A stretch of 64,000 nucleotides of DNA from positions 1-64,000 of the forward strand of contig JBFXHX010000004.1 of NCBI GenBank assembly GCA_050176585.1. The letters are read 5' to 3'. The translations under genes were made by a program, and so were the position numbers. This document shows, piece by piece, positions 8,853 through 17,307 of the stretch (positions within the stretch are counted from its first letter, which is position 1; each line of letters begins with the position of its first letter). The notes below the pieces were generated by a model. It had not been told where the DNA came from, did not search any database, and saw nothing but the letters and a program-made list of their open reading frames with translations. This DNA is from CAYYWP01 sp050176585. Lineage in GTDB: Bacteria; Desulfobacterota; Binatia; HRBIN30; CADEER01.

Positions 8853-10064
8853 TTACGCCGGCGCCGCGTCGAGCGAGGGGATTCGGGTGATCCGCAGCGC
8901 CTCGATGACCCGCCGATCGAAGGGGCTCCGCACGCCCTCCACGCGCACGCGGTCGTCCGGCTGCAGATCCGTGCACGCGCACGGCTGGCGCCCGCAGCGG
9001 ATCACCGTCGCCTCCGACACGCGCACGCGCAGCGCCTCATCCAGCCGTTCCTCGCGCACGGTGAGCTCGCGATCGGCGCAGTTGATGCGGTGTACGCGTC
9101 CGGCGAGCTCCAGCCGCAACGGACCCTGGCCGATGGTGACGAGCTCGGCGCGCACGACACCCGGGCGCCGCGGAGAGATCGTCCCGCTCACCGCGACCGC
9201 AGTGCCGACGTGGATGTCGGCACAGGCGCACTCGATGGGCGGATCGGCTGCGCAGCGGATCTCCGTGTCGGCGAAGAGCTGCACGGTGCGCGACACCGCT
9301 TCGGCGCCGACGACCTGTTCGACCTCCACGGTACCGGCTGCGCAATCGACCGCGACGACGGCGCCGCGCAACCGCTCTGGGCGCGGCTCGCCGCCCGGCG
9401 AGCGCGGGGGGCGCGCCGACGTTGTCACGACGAGCAGTGCAACGGTGGTTTGATCCTCCAGTCGCAACAGCCCTTCCACGCGCACCGCCATGCCGGGCTC
9501 CAGATCGTCGCAGACGAGCGGATCGCCATCGCGCGCCGCGATCTCGGTCTCGCCACTGAGCACGATCAGGAACTGGTGGGGAGGCGCGGAGTCGTCGCTG
9601 ATCAGCACGGTACCCGCTCCCGCACCTTCACACTCCACCATGTCGAGCCGCCCGAACACGTCCAGCTGCCGGACCGCCGCGGGTCTGACCCGTTCTGACG
9701 GCGGTACGCCGGGGTCAATCTCGATATTCTCCAGTATCACCTCCGACCCGGCCGGCACCTCGAGCGGTAAGCCGCCGAGCGATGCACCGCGACTCGCGTC
9801 GGCGAAGGTCAGCACGATGGCGCCGGAAAAACCGCCGCGCAGTGCGAAGCTCCCCTCGTCGTCCGTAACCGCGGTGAGGTCGGGCATCCCTTCGATGCTC
9901 ACCCGAATCGGAAACGGCAGCTCGGCGCGCTCCGCCGCCGCGTTCACCAAGCGGATATTGCCGCTGACCGAGGAGCTGACGCCGGTGCCGGTGACGCCAC
10001 CCTCCGAAGACAGACAGCTGGCCAGCGCGGCGCAGCACAATAGGACGAGGCGCGCCCCCCTCAT
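8853..10064 (-). CDS. DUF5666-like lipoprotein with three repeated beta domains
   Basis: A 403-residue lipoprotein. The start at 10064 has a strong GGAGGA site and a lipobox (LASC) after a short hydrophobic leader, so it is probably lipid-anchored in the envelope. After an Ig-like carboxypeptidase-regulatory-type segment (about 40-135) come three repeats of roughly 75-85 residues. Each has the DUF5666 pattern, a G-x-V strand, a T-x-I/V turn and a final VRVEG or VAVSG strand. Two of them contain CACADI or CACTDL cysteine pairs. The start overlaps the stop of the DUF6502 gene by 4 bases, so the two are co-translated. The function of DUF5666 is unknown. Confidence 0.85.
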   Translation of the reverse strand: MRGARLVLLCCAALASCLSSEGGVTGTGVSSSVSGNIRLVNAAAERAELPFPIRVSIEGMPDLTAVTDDEGSFALRGGFSGAIVLTFADASRGASLGGLPLEVPAGSEVILENIEIDPGVPPSERVRPAAVRQLDVFGRLDMVECEGAGAGTVLISDDSAPPHQFLIVLSGETEIAARDGDPLVCDDLEPGMAVRVEGLLRLEDQTTVALLVVTTSARPPRSPGGEPRPERLRGAVVAVDCAAGTVEVEQVVGAEAVSRTVQLFADTEIRCAADPPIECACADIHVGTAVAVSGTISPRRPGVVRAELVTIGQGPLRLELAGRVHRINCADRELTVREERLDEALRVRVSEATVIRCGRQPCACTDLQPDDRVRVEGVRSPFDRRVIEALRITRIPSLDAAPA

Positions 10065-10888
10065 CGCTGCTTCCTCCGAATCCGGCCCGGCGGGCGTAGC
10101 GCATTGGACGGCGCGTCGGAATCGGCCTCGGGCGCCACCGGCTCTTCGAAGTAATACACCGCCGCCGTCACCCGGGTGCGCGCGCCACCGGGCACATCGC
10201 CGTGCCGGTCGCGATCGTAGGAAGCCAGCAGCGCGTTCGCACGCCGCACGAACTCCAACCCCAGTTGGCGCGCCTCGTCGCGGAGGGCGGGCAGCGCGTC
10301 GGCACCGACGTTGTCGTAGCTGACCTTGCGCTGCAGCCACGGCACGTCGCCCTGCTCGATGTTGTGGGCGATGGTCGCGAACAGCTCGCCGGGGTCGGTG
10401 CCGAGCAACGTGAACCGCCCTTCGCCTGCACCAGCGGGAATGTGCGCCTCGCGGCGCAGCTCGACATCTCCCTCCGGCGTGAGCGTGACGCTGCCGGTAC
10501 GCAGGAGCTCATCCAGCACGGCGCGCACCGGGGTGTCGGGCCCGAGCTCTCGAACCAACCGCGAAAAACTCGGCGCGTCGGCGCTCGCCTCGTACCGGAG
10601 CCGGCGCGGCATCCCGTCCGGTGTTGCGTAAGGAGGACCAGCCATCCACCGGCCGATCACGTGTGTCACCGCGGACTCCTCGACGTCTGGCAAATCGACC
10701 GCGCCGCCCCGTTGGCGGCGCAGCTGCGCGATCTCGCGGCGGGTGATGCCGGTGACGAGCGCGATGCGGCTGTCGGTCTGCCGCTTAAATGGCAGCGCGA
10801 AATCCCGTTCCGCGACGTCGAGGTACACCTCTTTGGCGAGCCGGGCGAATGCTGGATACGTCAATCCGTACGCGATAATCGGGCGCAC
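10061..10888 (-). CDS. DUF6502 family protein
   Basis: About 275 residues from a GTG at 10888. The frame continues upstream without a conventional start; its codons read LVRPVVRPII, which resembles the usual family N-terminus, so a rarer start further up is possible. The N-terminal part has a helix-turn-helix look (FARLAKEVYLDVAERDF, then SRIALVTGITRREIAQLRR), which suggests a DNA-binding or regulatory role. There is no signal peptide. It is translationally coupled (ATGA) to the DUF5666-like lipoprotein. The family has no established biochemical function. Confidence 0.8.
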   Translation of the reverse strand: MRPIIAYGLTYPAFARLAKEVYLDVAERDFALPFKRQTDSRIALVTGITRREIAQLRRQRGGAVDLPDVEESAVTHVIGRWMAGPPYATPDGMPRRLRYEASADAPSFSRLVRELGPDTPVRAVLDELLRTGSVTLTPEGDVELRREAHIPAGAGEGRFTLLGTDPGELFATIAHNIEQGDVPWLQRKVSYDNVGADALPALRDEARQLGLEFVRRANALLASYDRDRHGDVPGGARTRVTAAVYYFEEPVAPEADSDAPSNALRPPGRIRRKQR

Positions 10889-11076
10889 GACCGGGCGAAC
10901 GAGCCTGCGATTGGGGGCGGCGAAGCGGGTTTTCCGCGCTGGGGGCAGCAGGCTATGGGTGCGGGCGCGGCGCGGGGCGGGGGGAAGGCCACGCGCCGCG
11001 CCCGTTTACAGCCACCTGCCCCGTCTAGGCAATCGAGGGAAAAGGAGCAGGTGGAGGGCAGCTCTGATTTGAGGAG

Positions 11077-11742
11077 CTACTCCGCGCTCGCGCCACACGT
11101 TTCGACGCACTGGCGGAGCGTCTGCTTGCAGGTCGCGAGGTCGTCCTTCAGCTGCTCGCGGCATGGTCTCAAGCAGGCGCGCAGCGCGTCGTGCGCGGCC
11201 TCGCACTCGTCGCCGCGCGGGTCGGCAGCACACGCTTCACGCACGGACTTCAACTCGTCGCCACACTCTTCGCGGCAGCTATTCAGCGCCTGGCGCGCGG
11301 CTCCCACGCACTCGACATTCGCGGCTCGACAATCGGTGAGACACGGAGGCTCGCCGATGAAGGCGCACGTGCGTACGCATTCGTGCCCAGTCGCGACGCA
11401 GCTCCGGACGGCCGGGTTCAATTCCTCATAGCAGGGGGCGAGACACTCCCGCGCCGCAGCTCGCGCCTCGCCACATGCCTCGCCGCGGGGATCGCTCGCG
11501 CAGGTTTCGCGAGCGGCATCGACCAACTCTTGGCAGCTCTCAATACACGGCTTGGCAGCCTCGCGCGCATCCGCGAGGCAGGACTGCGTCTCGGCTCGAC
11601 ACGCCGCGAGGCATTCCCGATCCTTGAGACGGTGTGCGCGGCCCGGGGCATCATCGCGACCGCGACCGTCGCCCAGAGCGAGTGCCGGCAGCGCGAGAGC
11701 CGCCGCCATTGCAGTCACCAACGCCATACGCTTGACCATCAT
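11077..11742 (-). CDS. Secreted Cys-rich protein with eight CxxxC motifs
   Basis: 221 residues, not recognised as a named family. GAGGAGGGAAG precedes the start and a signal peptide (VTAMAAALALPALA) ends near residue 23. The mature region is helical, charged and holds 24 cysteines, mostly as CxxxC: CLAAC, CIESC, CLAPC, CVRTC, CLTDC, CREEC, CLRPC, CVETC. That is the spacing of helical-hairpin disulfide proteins. Two near-copies, CASDPRGEAC and CAADPRGDEC, mark an internal duplication of about 90 residues. It may be a disulfide-stapled periplasmic or surface protein, or bind metal. It is transcribed divergently from the galT-like gene. Confidence 0.85.
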   Translation of the reverse strand: MMVKRMALVTAMAAALALPALALGDGRGRDDAPGRAHRLKDRECLAACRAETQSCLADAREAAKPCIESCQELVDAARETCASDPRGEACGEARAAARECLAPCYEELNPAVRSCVATGHECVRTCAFIGEPPCLTDCRAANVECVGAARQALNSCREECGDELKSVREACAADPRGDECEAAHDALRACLRPCREQLKDDLATCKQTLRQCVETCGASAE

Positions 11743-12007
11743 GCTTCCCTCCTCGGTACGTAACTTTCGTGTTCAGGCCGACCGGTGGTGATCCCGCGTC
11801 GGCGCCCATCTCAACAGTGAGGACTAGGCGGTGATCGGGATTTGCGGCATTTCGAGATCATCTGCATGGGATTTTCTACCCAGTTAGATGGATCCCGCTT
11901 GCAGAAAATTGCGCGTGCGGGTGGACAAGCCGAACGTTTACTGTAAGTTCCTGAAACGAATCGGCTTTTACCCAGCGGCGCGTGCAGCTCTCCGACGGGT
12001 TAAGCAC

Positions 12008-13033
12008 ATGGGGGTGGAATTCCGCAAAGAGGGTGCGCAGTTGGTGTGGGTGCGGAGCCCGTTTACCGGCGCGATCACCTATTTCACCGACCTGCACCGC
12101 AAGCAGAGCCGTTTTCCGTCGGCGACGGCGACCGCCGCGATGGCGCAATCGCCGACTGTCGGCGACGCGATCGCCGCGCGCCTATCCGCGCTCGAGGAGA
12201 AGCGGCGCGATTGCCCGTTTTGCCCGGGGAATGAAGCGCTCACCACCGCGGAGGTGCTGCGCGTACAGCCCGCCGCAGTGCGCCGCGCGGCGGCGACCAC
12301 CTCTCCCTGGCTGATCCGGGCATTTCACAATCTGTTTCCACGCATTCCCGAGGTGTGCACGGGGGGCCGAAACGAGTCCTACGTGGTGGTCGAAGACCCG
12401 CGCCACTTCGCCGACGAGGCGCGCTGCGAAGACGAGCTCCTGTACACCGCCCTGCTCCCGCGCGAGCAACTACGCGCCATTCTGCGGGCGGACGTCGCGG
12501 TAGCGCGCCTGGCGTACGACAACCCGGCGGTTCGGGCGGTGTTGATCCGCAAGAACCAGGGCCGCGAATCCGGCGCCTCGCAGCCGCACCTACACAATCA
12601 GGTCATCGGCTCGGATCTGCCGTTCCCGCCGGTCGAGCAGGAACGCCTTGCGCTCGCCCGCGCGCCCGGTCTCTGGCGCGAAATCCTCGCGTTCATCGAG
12701 GGGGAAGGTTTTCTGCTCGAGGCCCGGGGCGGGTGCTTTTTGTACTTCTGCCCCTTTGGAGTGTTTCCGCGCAGCTATGAAATCGTCTGCCCGGAAGCGG
12801 AAGGCCGCATCACCGACATGCCGGCCGCCCTGCTCGACACGTTCGCCGACCTGCTACACGAGGCCCTGTGCATCCTCGGTCCCCTAGCGCTCGATTACGA
12901 GGTGCACGACGGGGTCGGCGTCCCGCTGCACGCCCACGTCTGCGCGCGTTATTTTCCCTACTCGAGCATCGGCGGCACGTTGAACTTGCCCGCCGACCTA
13001 CCCGCGCGGCTGCGGGCCGACGGCAGGCATTGA
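12008..13033 (+). CDS. galT: Galactose-1-phosphate uridylyltransferase-like (HIT superfamily)
   Basis: GalT-type nucleotidylyltransferase of about 341 residues. It shows the metal-site signature CPFCPGNE and the active-site region SGASQPHLHNQVIG, a variant of the usual GAS-PHPHxQ. A second histidine pair occurs in PLHAHVCARYFP. The family transfers UMP from UDP-glucose to galactose-1-phosphate, or ADP/UDP in relatives. The start is uncertain: the frame is open from 11888, but the first 40 codons look non-coding and no ribosome site is clear at either ATG. Galactokinase lies 11 kb away, so the Leloir genes are split. A DUF4921-like relative of unknown substrate is the alternative. Confidence 0.8.
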   Translation: MGVEFRKEGAQLVWVRSPFTGAITYFTDLHRKQSRFPSATATAAMAQSPTVGDAIAARLSALEEKRRDCPFCPGNEALTTAEVLRVQPAAVRRAAATTSPWLIRAFHNLFPRIPEVCTGGRNESYVVVEDPRHFADEARCEDELLYTALLPREQLRAILRADVAVARLAYDNPAVRAVLIRKNQGRESGASQPHLHNQVIGSDLPFPPVEQERLALARAPGLWREILAFIEGEGFLLEARGGCFLYFCPFGVFPRSYEIVCPEAEGRITDMPAALLDTFADLLHEALCILGPLALDYEVHDGVGVPLHAHVCARYFPYSSIGGTLNLPADLPARLRADGRH

Positions 13034-13194
13034 ATGCCGGGCAACAAACGTTGACAGGCAACACCGCGCTCACATAGAGAAGCAGCGGCGGTGGGGACGA
13101 GGTGGTCGGACCCCCTCCGTCACCCCCGTTCCTCGAGAATCTGGCGGACGTAGCCGTCCGTCCGCAGGCAATGTTGAAAAGGAGGACGCGATCG

Positions 13195-13545
13195 ATGTCA
13201 GCGGTTGCAGAGTCAGTCAAGGCGATCTTCGCTGCCATGCCAAGTCGGCTCAATCCCGACGCGGCGGTGGGCATGAATTCCGTGATTCAGTTTAAGCTGA
13301 CCGGTGAGGGCGGTGGCGACTATTACGTCGAGATCAAAGACGGCAAAGCCACGGTGACCGAAGGTGCCCACCCGTCGCCAAACATGACCATGACCTTGTC
13401 CGCGCAAGACTACGTGGACTTGATCAGCGGCAAGCTCAACGGCCAGATGGCGTTCATGAGCGGCAAGCTCAAGATCGCCGGCGACATGGGCCTGGCCATG
13501 AAGATGCAGACGCTTTTCCGTCGACCCGAGGGGCAAACCGCGTAA
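13195..13545 (+). CDS. SCP2 sterol-transfer family protein
   Basis: 116 residues starting at ATG 13195, directed by AAAAGGAGG at 13177-13185. This is a compact SCP2 domain: IQFKLTGEGGGDYYVEIKDG, PSPNMTMTLSAQDYVDLISGK and the C-terminal MAFMSGKLKIAGDMGLAMKM are typical. These proteins form a hydrophobic cavity that binds lipids, and in bacteria they often sit near fatty-acid or hopanoid/steroid genes. It is soluble with no signal peptide. It is probably its own unit, with gaps of about 160 and 90 bases to its neighbours. Confidence 0.93.
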   Translation: MSAVAESVKAIFAAMPSRLNPDAAVGMNSVIQFKLTGEGGGDYYVEIKDGKATVTEGAHPSPNMTMTLSAQDYVDLISGKLNGQMAFMSGKLKIAGDMGLAMKMQTLFRRPEGQTA

Positions 13546-13638
13546 GACCGAGAGCGAGCGGCGCGGCGCCGCCCGCGCCGCTCAACATCTTCCAACGGTG
13601 GCTGGCGCCCCCGTTCGCAGCTCCGCTATACCCCGCCC

Positions 13639-14226
13639 GTGCTGCAAGACGATATCCGGCAAATCTTCGCGGCTTCGGCGGACGCGCAACGGCTGTTCGT
13701 GGAGCGCCACACCGACGCGCTGGCGCAGGTCATCCACCTCACCGCCTCGGCACTCCGGCGACGGCAAACCCTATTCTTCTTCGGCAATGGTGGGAGCGCC
13801 GCCGACGCGCAACACCTGGCCGCCGAGTTCACTAATCGCTACCTGCTGGACCGCCCTGCACTTCCCGCGATCGCGCTGACGACCGACACCTCCGCCCTCA
13901 CCAGCATCGCGAACGACGCGAGCTACGAGGTGGTGTTCGCCAGACAGATCGAGGCGCTGGGGCGGCCAGGTGATGTGGCCTTTGCCCTGTCCACCAGCGG
14001 CAATGCGGCCAACGTGCTCCGCGCGGTCGATACGTGCCACACGCTCGGCATTGTCACCGTCGCGCTCACCGGCGGCAGCGGCGGCGCCTTGGCCAAGCGC
14101 GCCGACCACGTGCTCTGCGTGGACGCGACGTCGATGACCCCGCGCATCCAAGAGGTACACATCGCGATCGGCCATACCTTATGCGAGCTCGTGGAACGGG
14201 CGCTCGTCGCGGATCCGGCGGCTTGA
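13639..14226 (+). CDS. gmhA: SIS-domain phosphoheptose isomerase
   Basis: GmhA-type isomerase converting sedoheptulose-7-phosphate to heptose-7-phosphate, the first step to LPS heptose. 195 residues from a GTG. The SIS phosphosugar site is intact: FFGNGGSAADAQHLAAEF, LSTSGNAANVL and VALTGGSGG, plus the C-terminal EVHIAIGHTLCELVE helix with its conserved Glu and His. The next gene starts inside its stop codon (TTGA at 14223-14226). A WaaF-like heptosyltransferase occurs at 39.8 kb, consistent with heptose in the outer core. Other pathway genes (hldE, gmhB) are not in the window. Confidence 0.93.
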   Translation: MLQDDIRQIFAASADAQRLFVERHTDALAQVIHLTASALRRRQTLFFFGNGGSAADAQHLAAEFTNRYLLDRPALPAIALTTDTSALTSIANDASYEVVFARQIEALGRPGDVAFALSTSGNAANVLRAVDTCHTLGIVTVALTGGSGGALAKRADHVLCVDATSMTPRIQEVHIAIGHTLCELVERALVADPAA

Positions 14227-15224
14227 CTCGGCGCCCGCGCGCGCCGCTCGGCACGCCGATCGACCTCTCGCGCGTCCGCACGTACCCGCTCGCGCGCCGG
14301 CCGAGCAAAGTCGCCGCAGCGGCACTTGGCGCGATGCCGTCGGCAACCATGTCCGTCGGCCACTTCATTCGCTCGCTGCCCGACATCCTCGCTGCGCACG
14401 ACCTTCGGGCGATCGCGCGCGCCATCGCCGAACGCCACCGCGCCGGGCGCCTCGTCGCGCTCGGCATGGGGGCGCATCCGATCAAGGTCGGGCTGAGCCC
14501 GCTGATCATCGAGCTGATGCGGCGGGGGCTGCTGAGCGCGGTCGCGATGAACGGCGCTTGTATCGTGCACGACTTCGAGCTCGCCTACCACGGCGCGACG
14601 TCGGAGGATGTCGGCGCCACACTGGGCACCGGCCAATTCGGCATGGCCGAGGAGACCGGCCAATTCCTGAACGCCGCGATCGCGCGCACGCCCGAGCTCG
14701 GGCTGGGCGCCGCGGTCGGCCGTGCGATCAATGACGCGAGGCTCCGCCATCGCGAGCTGAGCATCCTCGCCGCCGGCGCCCGGCTCGGCGTTCCGGTGAC
14801 CGTACACGCCGCACTCGGCACCGATATCATCCACATGCATCCATCCGCCGATGGACGGGCGATCGGCGGCGCCAGCATGGCGGATTTCCGCATCCTCGCC
14901 GAGACCTGTCGCCACCTCCACCGCGGCGTATTCATCAACTTAGGCTCCGCGGTGATCATTCCGGAGGTGTTCCTGAAAGCGTTGAACCTGGCGCGCAACG
15001 TCGGCAGCCGTGTCGACCAACTGGTCACCGTCGATATGGACTTCGTACGCCATTACCGCCCCGCGGTGAACGTCGTACAGCGCCCGACACAAGGTCGCGG
15101 CAAGGGCTATCAACTCACCGGTCATCACGAGATCATGTTCCCGTTGCTCTGCGCCGCCGTGCTCGAGGCCTTGGGCCGCCCGCGCGGTGCGGCATCGCGC
15201 CTTTCGCGCCCGCGGAAGAGCTGA
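14223..15224 (+). CDS. Deoxyhypusine-synthase-like protein, probably not a true DHS
   Basis: 333 residues from a TTG overlapping the gmhA stop. The fold resembles deoxyhypusine synthase (NAD-binding Rossmann type): GRLVALGMGAHPIKVGLSPL, then NGACIVHDFELAYHGATSEDV, then GTDIIHMHPS. In DHS the catalytic lysine sits in a W-G-K-I segment near the C-terminus. The aligned stretch here is MADFRILAE, with no Lys, so transfer to eIF5A is unlikely and the bacterial substrate is unknown. Tight coupling to gmhA suggests a role with sugar-phosphate or envelope metabolism. The assignment is by eye only. Confidence 0.7.
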   Translation: MTRRPRAPLGTPIDLSRVRTYPLARRPSKVAAAALGAMPSATMSVGHFIRSLPDILAAHDLRAIARAIAERHRAGRLVALGMGAHPIKVGLSPLIIELMRRGLLSAVAMNGACIVHDFELAYHGATSEDVGATLGTGQFGMAEETGQFLNAAIARTPELGLGAAVGRAINDARLRHRELSILAAGARLGVPVTVHAALGTDIIHMHPSADGRAIGGASMADFRILAETCRHLHRGVFINLGSAVIIPEVFLKALNLARNVGSRVDQLVTVDMDFVRHYRPAVNVVQRPTQGRGKGYQLTGHHEIMFPLLCAAVLEALGRPRGAASRLSRPRKS

Positions 15225-15238
15225 TACGGCTTCGATCG

Positions 15239-16111
15239 ATGTCCCCTCGTGCGCAGCTCGTGCGCGACCTGCTCGCAGAGAACCGCCCGCTGGTATCCGG
15301 CGGTGTTTACGACGGGCTGACCACGCGCCTCGCCGACCAGGCCGGATTCGATGTGTTGTTCATCGGTGGGTTCAGCGTGGCCGCTTCGCAGCTCGGCGAG
15401 CCCGATTTCGGATACCTCACCCAGACCGAAATGGCCGACGCCGCACGCCGCGTGTGCCGCCTCACCTCCCGCCCCGTGATCGTCGACGCCGACACCGGCT
15501 ATGGCAACGCGCTGAACGTCTTGCGCACGGTGGAGCTGTACCACAACGCCGGCGCCGCCGGTCTGGTCCTGGAAGATCAGGTATGGCCCAAACGCTGCGG
15601 CCACATGCGCGGCAAGCAGGTCGTCGACCGCGGCGAGTGGCTCAGCAAGCTCTCCGCCGTGCTGTCCCAACGCGCCGATCGCGATCTGTTCCTCGTGGCC
15701 CGCACCGACGCGCGCGCCGCCATCGGTCTCGACGAGGCGATTGCGCGCGGTCAGGCGGCACGCGACCTCGGCGCCGACGCCGTGTTCATCGAAGCACCGG
15801 AGTCGGTTGAAGAGCTGGAGCGCATCGCGCGCGCGATCTCCGGCCCGAAGGTCGCGAACATGATCGAAGGCGGGCGCACCCCGCTGCTGACGCCCGACGA
15901 GCTTCACGCCCTCGGCTTCGATCTCATCGTGTTCCCCCTGACCGCGCTGATGGCCTCGGCGCGCGTCGTGCGCGACCTCTTCGGGGAGCTCCGCCGCAGC
16001 GGGATCACGCGCGACCGAGCGGACTCGATGCTCGCTTTCGACGAGTTCAACGCGCTCATCGACCTGGATCGCCACTACGCCCTCGAGCGCCAATTTCGGG
16101 GCGAGGGATAG
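15239..16111 (+). CDS. Isocitrate lyase/PEP mutase superfamily enzyme
   Basis: 290 residues in the ICL/PEPM superfamily, whose members cleave or form C-C or C-P bonds in alpha-hydroxy or alpha-keto acids. Visible signatures are GGVYDGLTTRLADQAGF at the N-terminus, the Mg-binding DADTGYGN, EDQVWPKRCGH (the flexible active-site loop with Cys) and VARTDAR. The KRCGH form fits methylisocitrate lyase, oxaloacetate decarboxylase or carboxyphosphonoenolpyruvate mutase relatives; sequence alone does not separate them. It ends one base into the start of the YjbQ gene, so the two are coupled. Confidence 0.88.
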   Translation: MSPRAQLVRDLLAENRPLVSGGVYDGLTTRLADQAGFDVLFIGGFSVAASQLGEPDFGYLTQTEMADAARRVCRLTSRPVIVDADTGYGNALNVLRTVELYHNAGAAGLVLEDQVWPKRCGHMRGKQVVDRGEWLSKLSAVLSQRADRDLFLVARTDARAAIGLDEAIARGQAARDLGADAVFIEAPESVEELERIARAISGPKVANMIEGGRTPLLTPDELHALGFDLIVFPLTALMASARVVRDLFGELRRSGITRDRADSMLAFDEFNALIDLDRHYALERQFRGEG

Positions 16112-16524
16112 TGGCCGCGCATACCGAGTATCTCTTTTTTACGACGCGCCAGCGGCGCGAGCTGGTCAATATCACCGGCCGGCTGGCCGACATCGTGAGT
16201 CGCTCGGGCGTACGCGAGGGGTTGTGCCTCGTCAGTGCGATGCACATCACCGCGGCGATCTGGGTGAACGATGAAGAGGACGGGCTGAAGCAGGACTTTC
16301 AGCAATGGCTCGACACACTGGCGCCGGCGCGCCCGGATTACCGCCATCACCGGACCGGAGAGGACAACGCGGACGCCCACCTGAAGCGCACGCTGGTGCA
16401 TCACCAGGTCGTATTGCCGATCACCGCCGGCGCGCTCGACCTGGGGCCCTGGGAACAGGTGTTCTACGCCGAGTTCGACGGCCGCCGGAAGAAGCGCGTC
16501 GTGGTGAAGGTACTCGGCGAGTGA
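16111..16524 (+). CDS. YjbQ/UPF0047 family protein
   Basis: 137 residues, full length for the YjbQ (UPF0047) family. It has the conserved core: VREGLCLVSAMHITAAIWVNDEE, then DNADAHLKRTLVHHQVVLPI and the LGPWEQVFYAEFDGRR C-terminus. Some members show weak thiamine-phosphate synthase activity, but the physiological role is not settled. The His and Asp residues form the conserved pocket. The GTG start overlaps the preceding TAG by one base, and its TGA is shared with the next GTG (16521-16524), giving a three-gene coupled unit. Confidence 0.92.
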   Translation: MAAHTEYLFFTTRQRRELVNITGRLADIVSRSGVREGLCLVSAMHITAAIWVNDEEDGLKQDFQQWLDTLAPARPDYRHHRTGEDNADAHLKRTLVHHQVVLPITAGALDLGPWEQVFYAEFDGRRKKRVVVKVLGE

Positions 16525-17159
16525 CGCTTTCGCGTCTGACCCGGCGGTTCTACTGCCGGCCCACGCTGGAGCTCGCGCCCGCGCTGCTGGGACATTGGCT
16601 CTGCCGCGACGTAGGCGGCACCGTGCGCCGCGGCCGCATCGTCGAGGTGGAGGCGTACACGGATGATCCGGCTTCACATGCACGCGGCCGGCGCCGGACG
16701 GCGCGCAACGCGGTCATGTTCGGCCCGGCGGGGCACCTGTACGTCTACTTCACCTACGGCATGCACTACTGCGCGAACGTGGTCGCCGACCGCGAGGGCG
16801 AACCGGGCGCCGTCCTGATCCGCGGCCTCGACGAGATCACCGGCGCTAACGGTCCGGGCCGGCTCTGTCGGGCGCTGGCCATCGATCGCGAGCTGGACGG
16901 TCTCGACCTCTCGACCAGCCCAGTGCTGTGGATCGCTCGCGGGCGGCGGCGCCCGGGCGAGTTCGTGGTCCAGACGACCCGCGTCGGCATCCGCCACGCC
17001 GCTGAGCTGCGCTGGCGGTTCTACTTGTCGGACAGCCGCGGCGTGTCGCGTCCCGATCGGCGCGCGGAGGCCGCGTGTCGGATCGCAGCAAACGGCCGGC
17101 GCAGTCACGCGAGCGCGCCCTCGACGCTCGCTTCAACTGGGCGACGCGTAACCCAGTAG
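16521..17159 (+). CDS. mpg: 3-methyladenine DNA glycosylase (AAG/Mpg type)
   Basis: AAG-family base-excision glycosylase of 212 residues from GTG 16521 (GTGA overlap with YjbQ). Typical motifs are the LAPALLGHWLCR start, IVEVEAYTDDPASHA with the catalytic Glu region, NAVMFGPAGHLYVYFTYGMHYCANVV, GAVLIRGLDE, and GPGRLCRALAID. The family normally ends near the RFYLSDSRGVSR segment; here about 40 extra residues of low-complexity Arg/Ala/Ser follow before the stop, perhaps from loss of the original stop. It removes alkylated purines such as 3-methyladenine and hypoxanthine. Confidence 0.92.
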   Translation: MTLSRLTRRFYCRPTLELAPALLGHWLCRDVGGTVRRGRIVEVEAYTDDPASHARGRRRTARNAVMFGPAGHLYVYFTYGMHYCANVVADREGEPGAVLIRGLDEITGANGPGRLCRALAIDRELDGLDLSTSPVLWIARGRRRPGEFVVQTTRVGIRHAAELRWRFYLSDSRGVSRPDRRAEAACRIAANGRRSHASAPSTLASTGRRVTQ

Positions 17160-17267
17160 AGAGGCCCGAAGCCGAAGCCGCGCTTCGTATTCGGAATCGA
17201 GTCAGCTGTGGTCGAACGGCGGGTCTCCGGCGGTCGCGTCGTGGTGAGAGCCGCGTCGTTCCGGATC

Positions 17268-17300
17268 GCGTGCCCGCGGCATCGCTGTCCGCGGGCACGC
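17268..17300. terminator. Perfect 12-bp stem-loop between convergent genes
   Basis: GCGTGCCCGCGG at 17268-17279 pairs fully with CCGCGGGCACGC at 17289-17300 across a 9-base loop. It sits between mpg (plus) and hsp20 (minus), so it probably ends transcription in both directions. No T-tract is present on either side. Confidence 0.65.
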
Positions 17301-17307
17301 ATGGCAT

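Noticed and set aside
11888..12007. Upstream 40-codon extension of the galT-like gene
   Set aside because: Lower GC, no ribosome site and no similarity to the family N-terminus; kept as an alternative start only.
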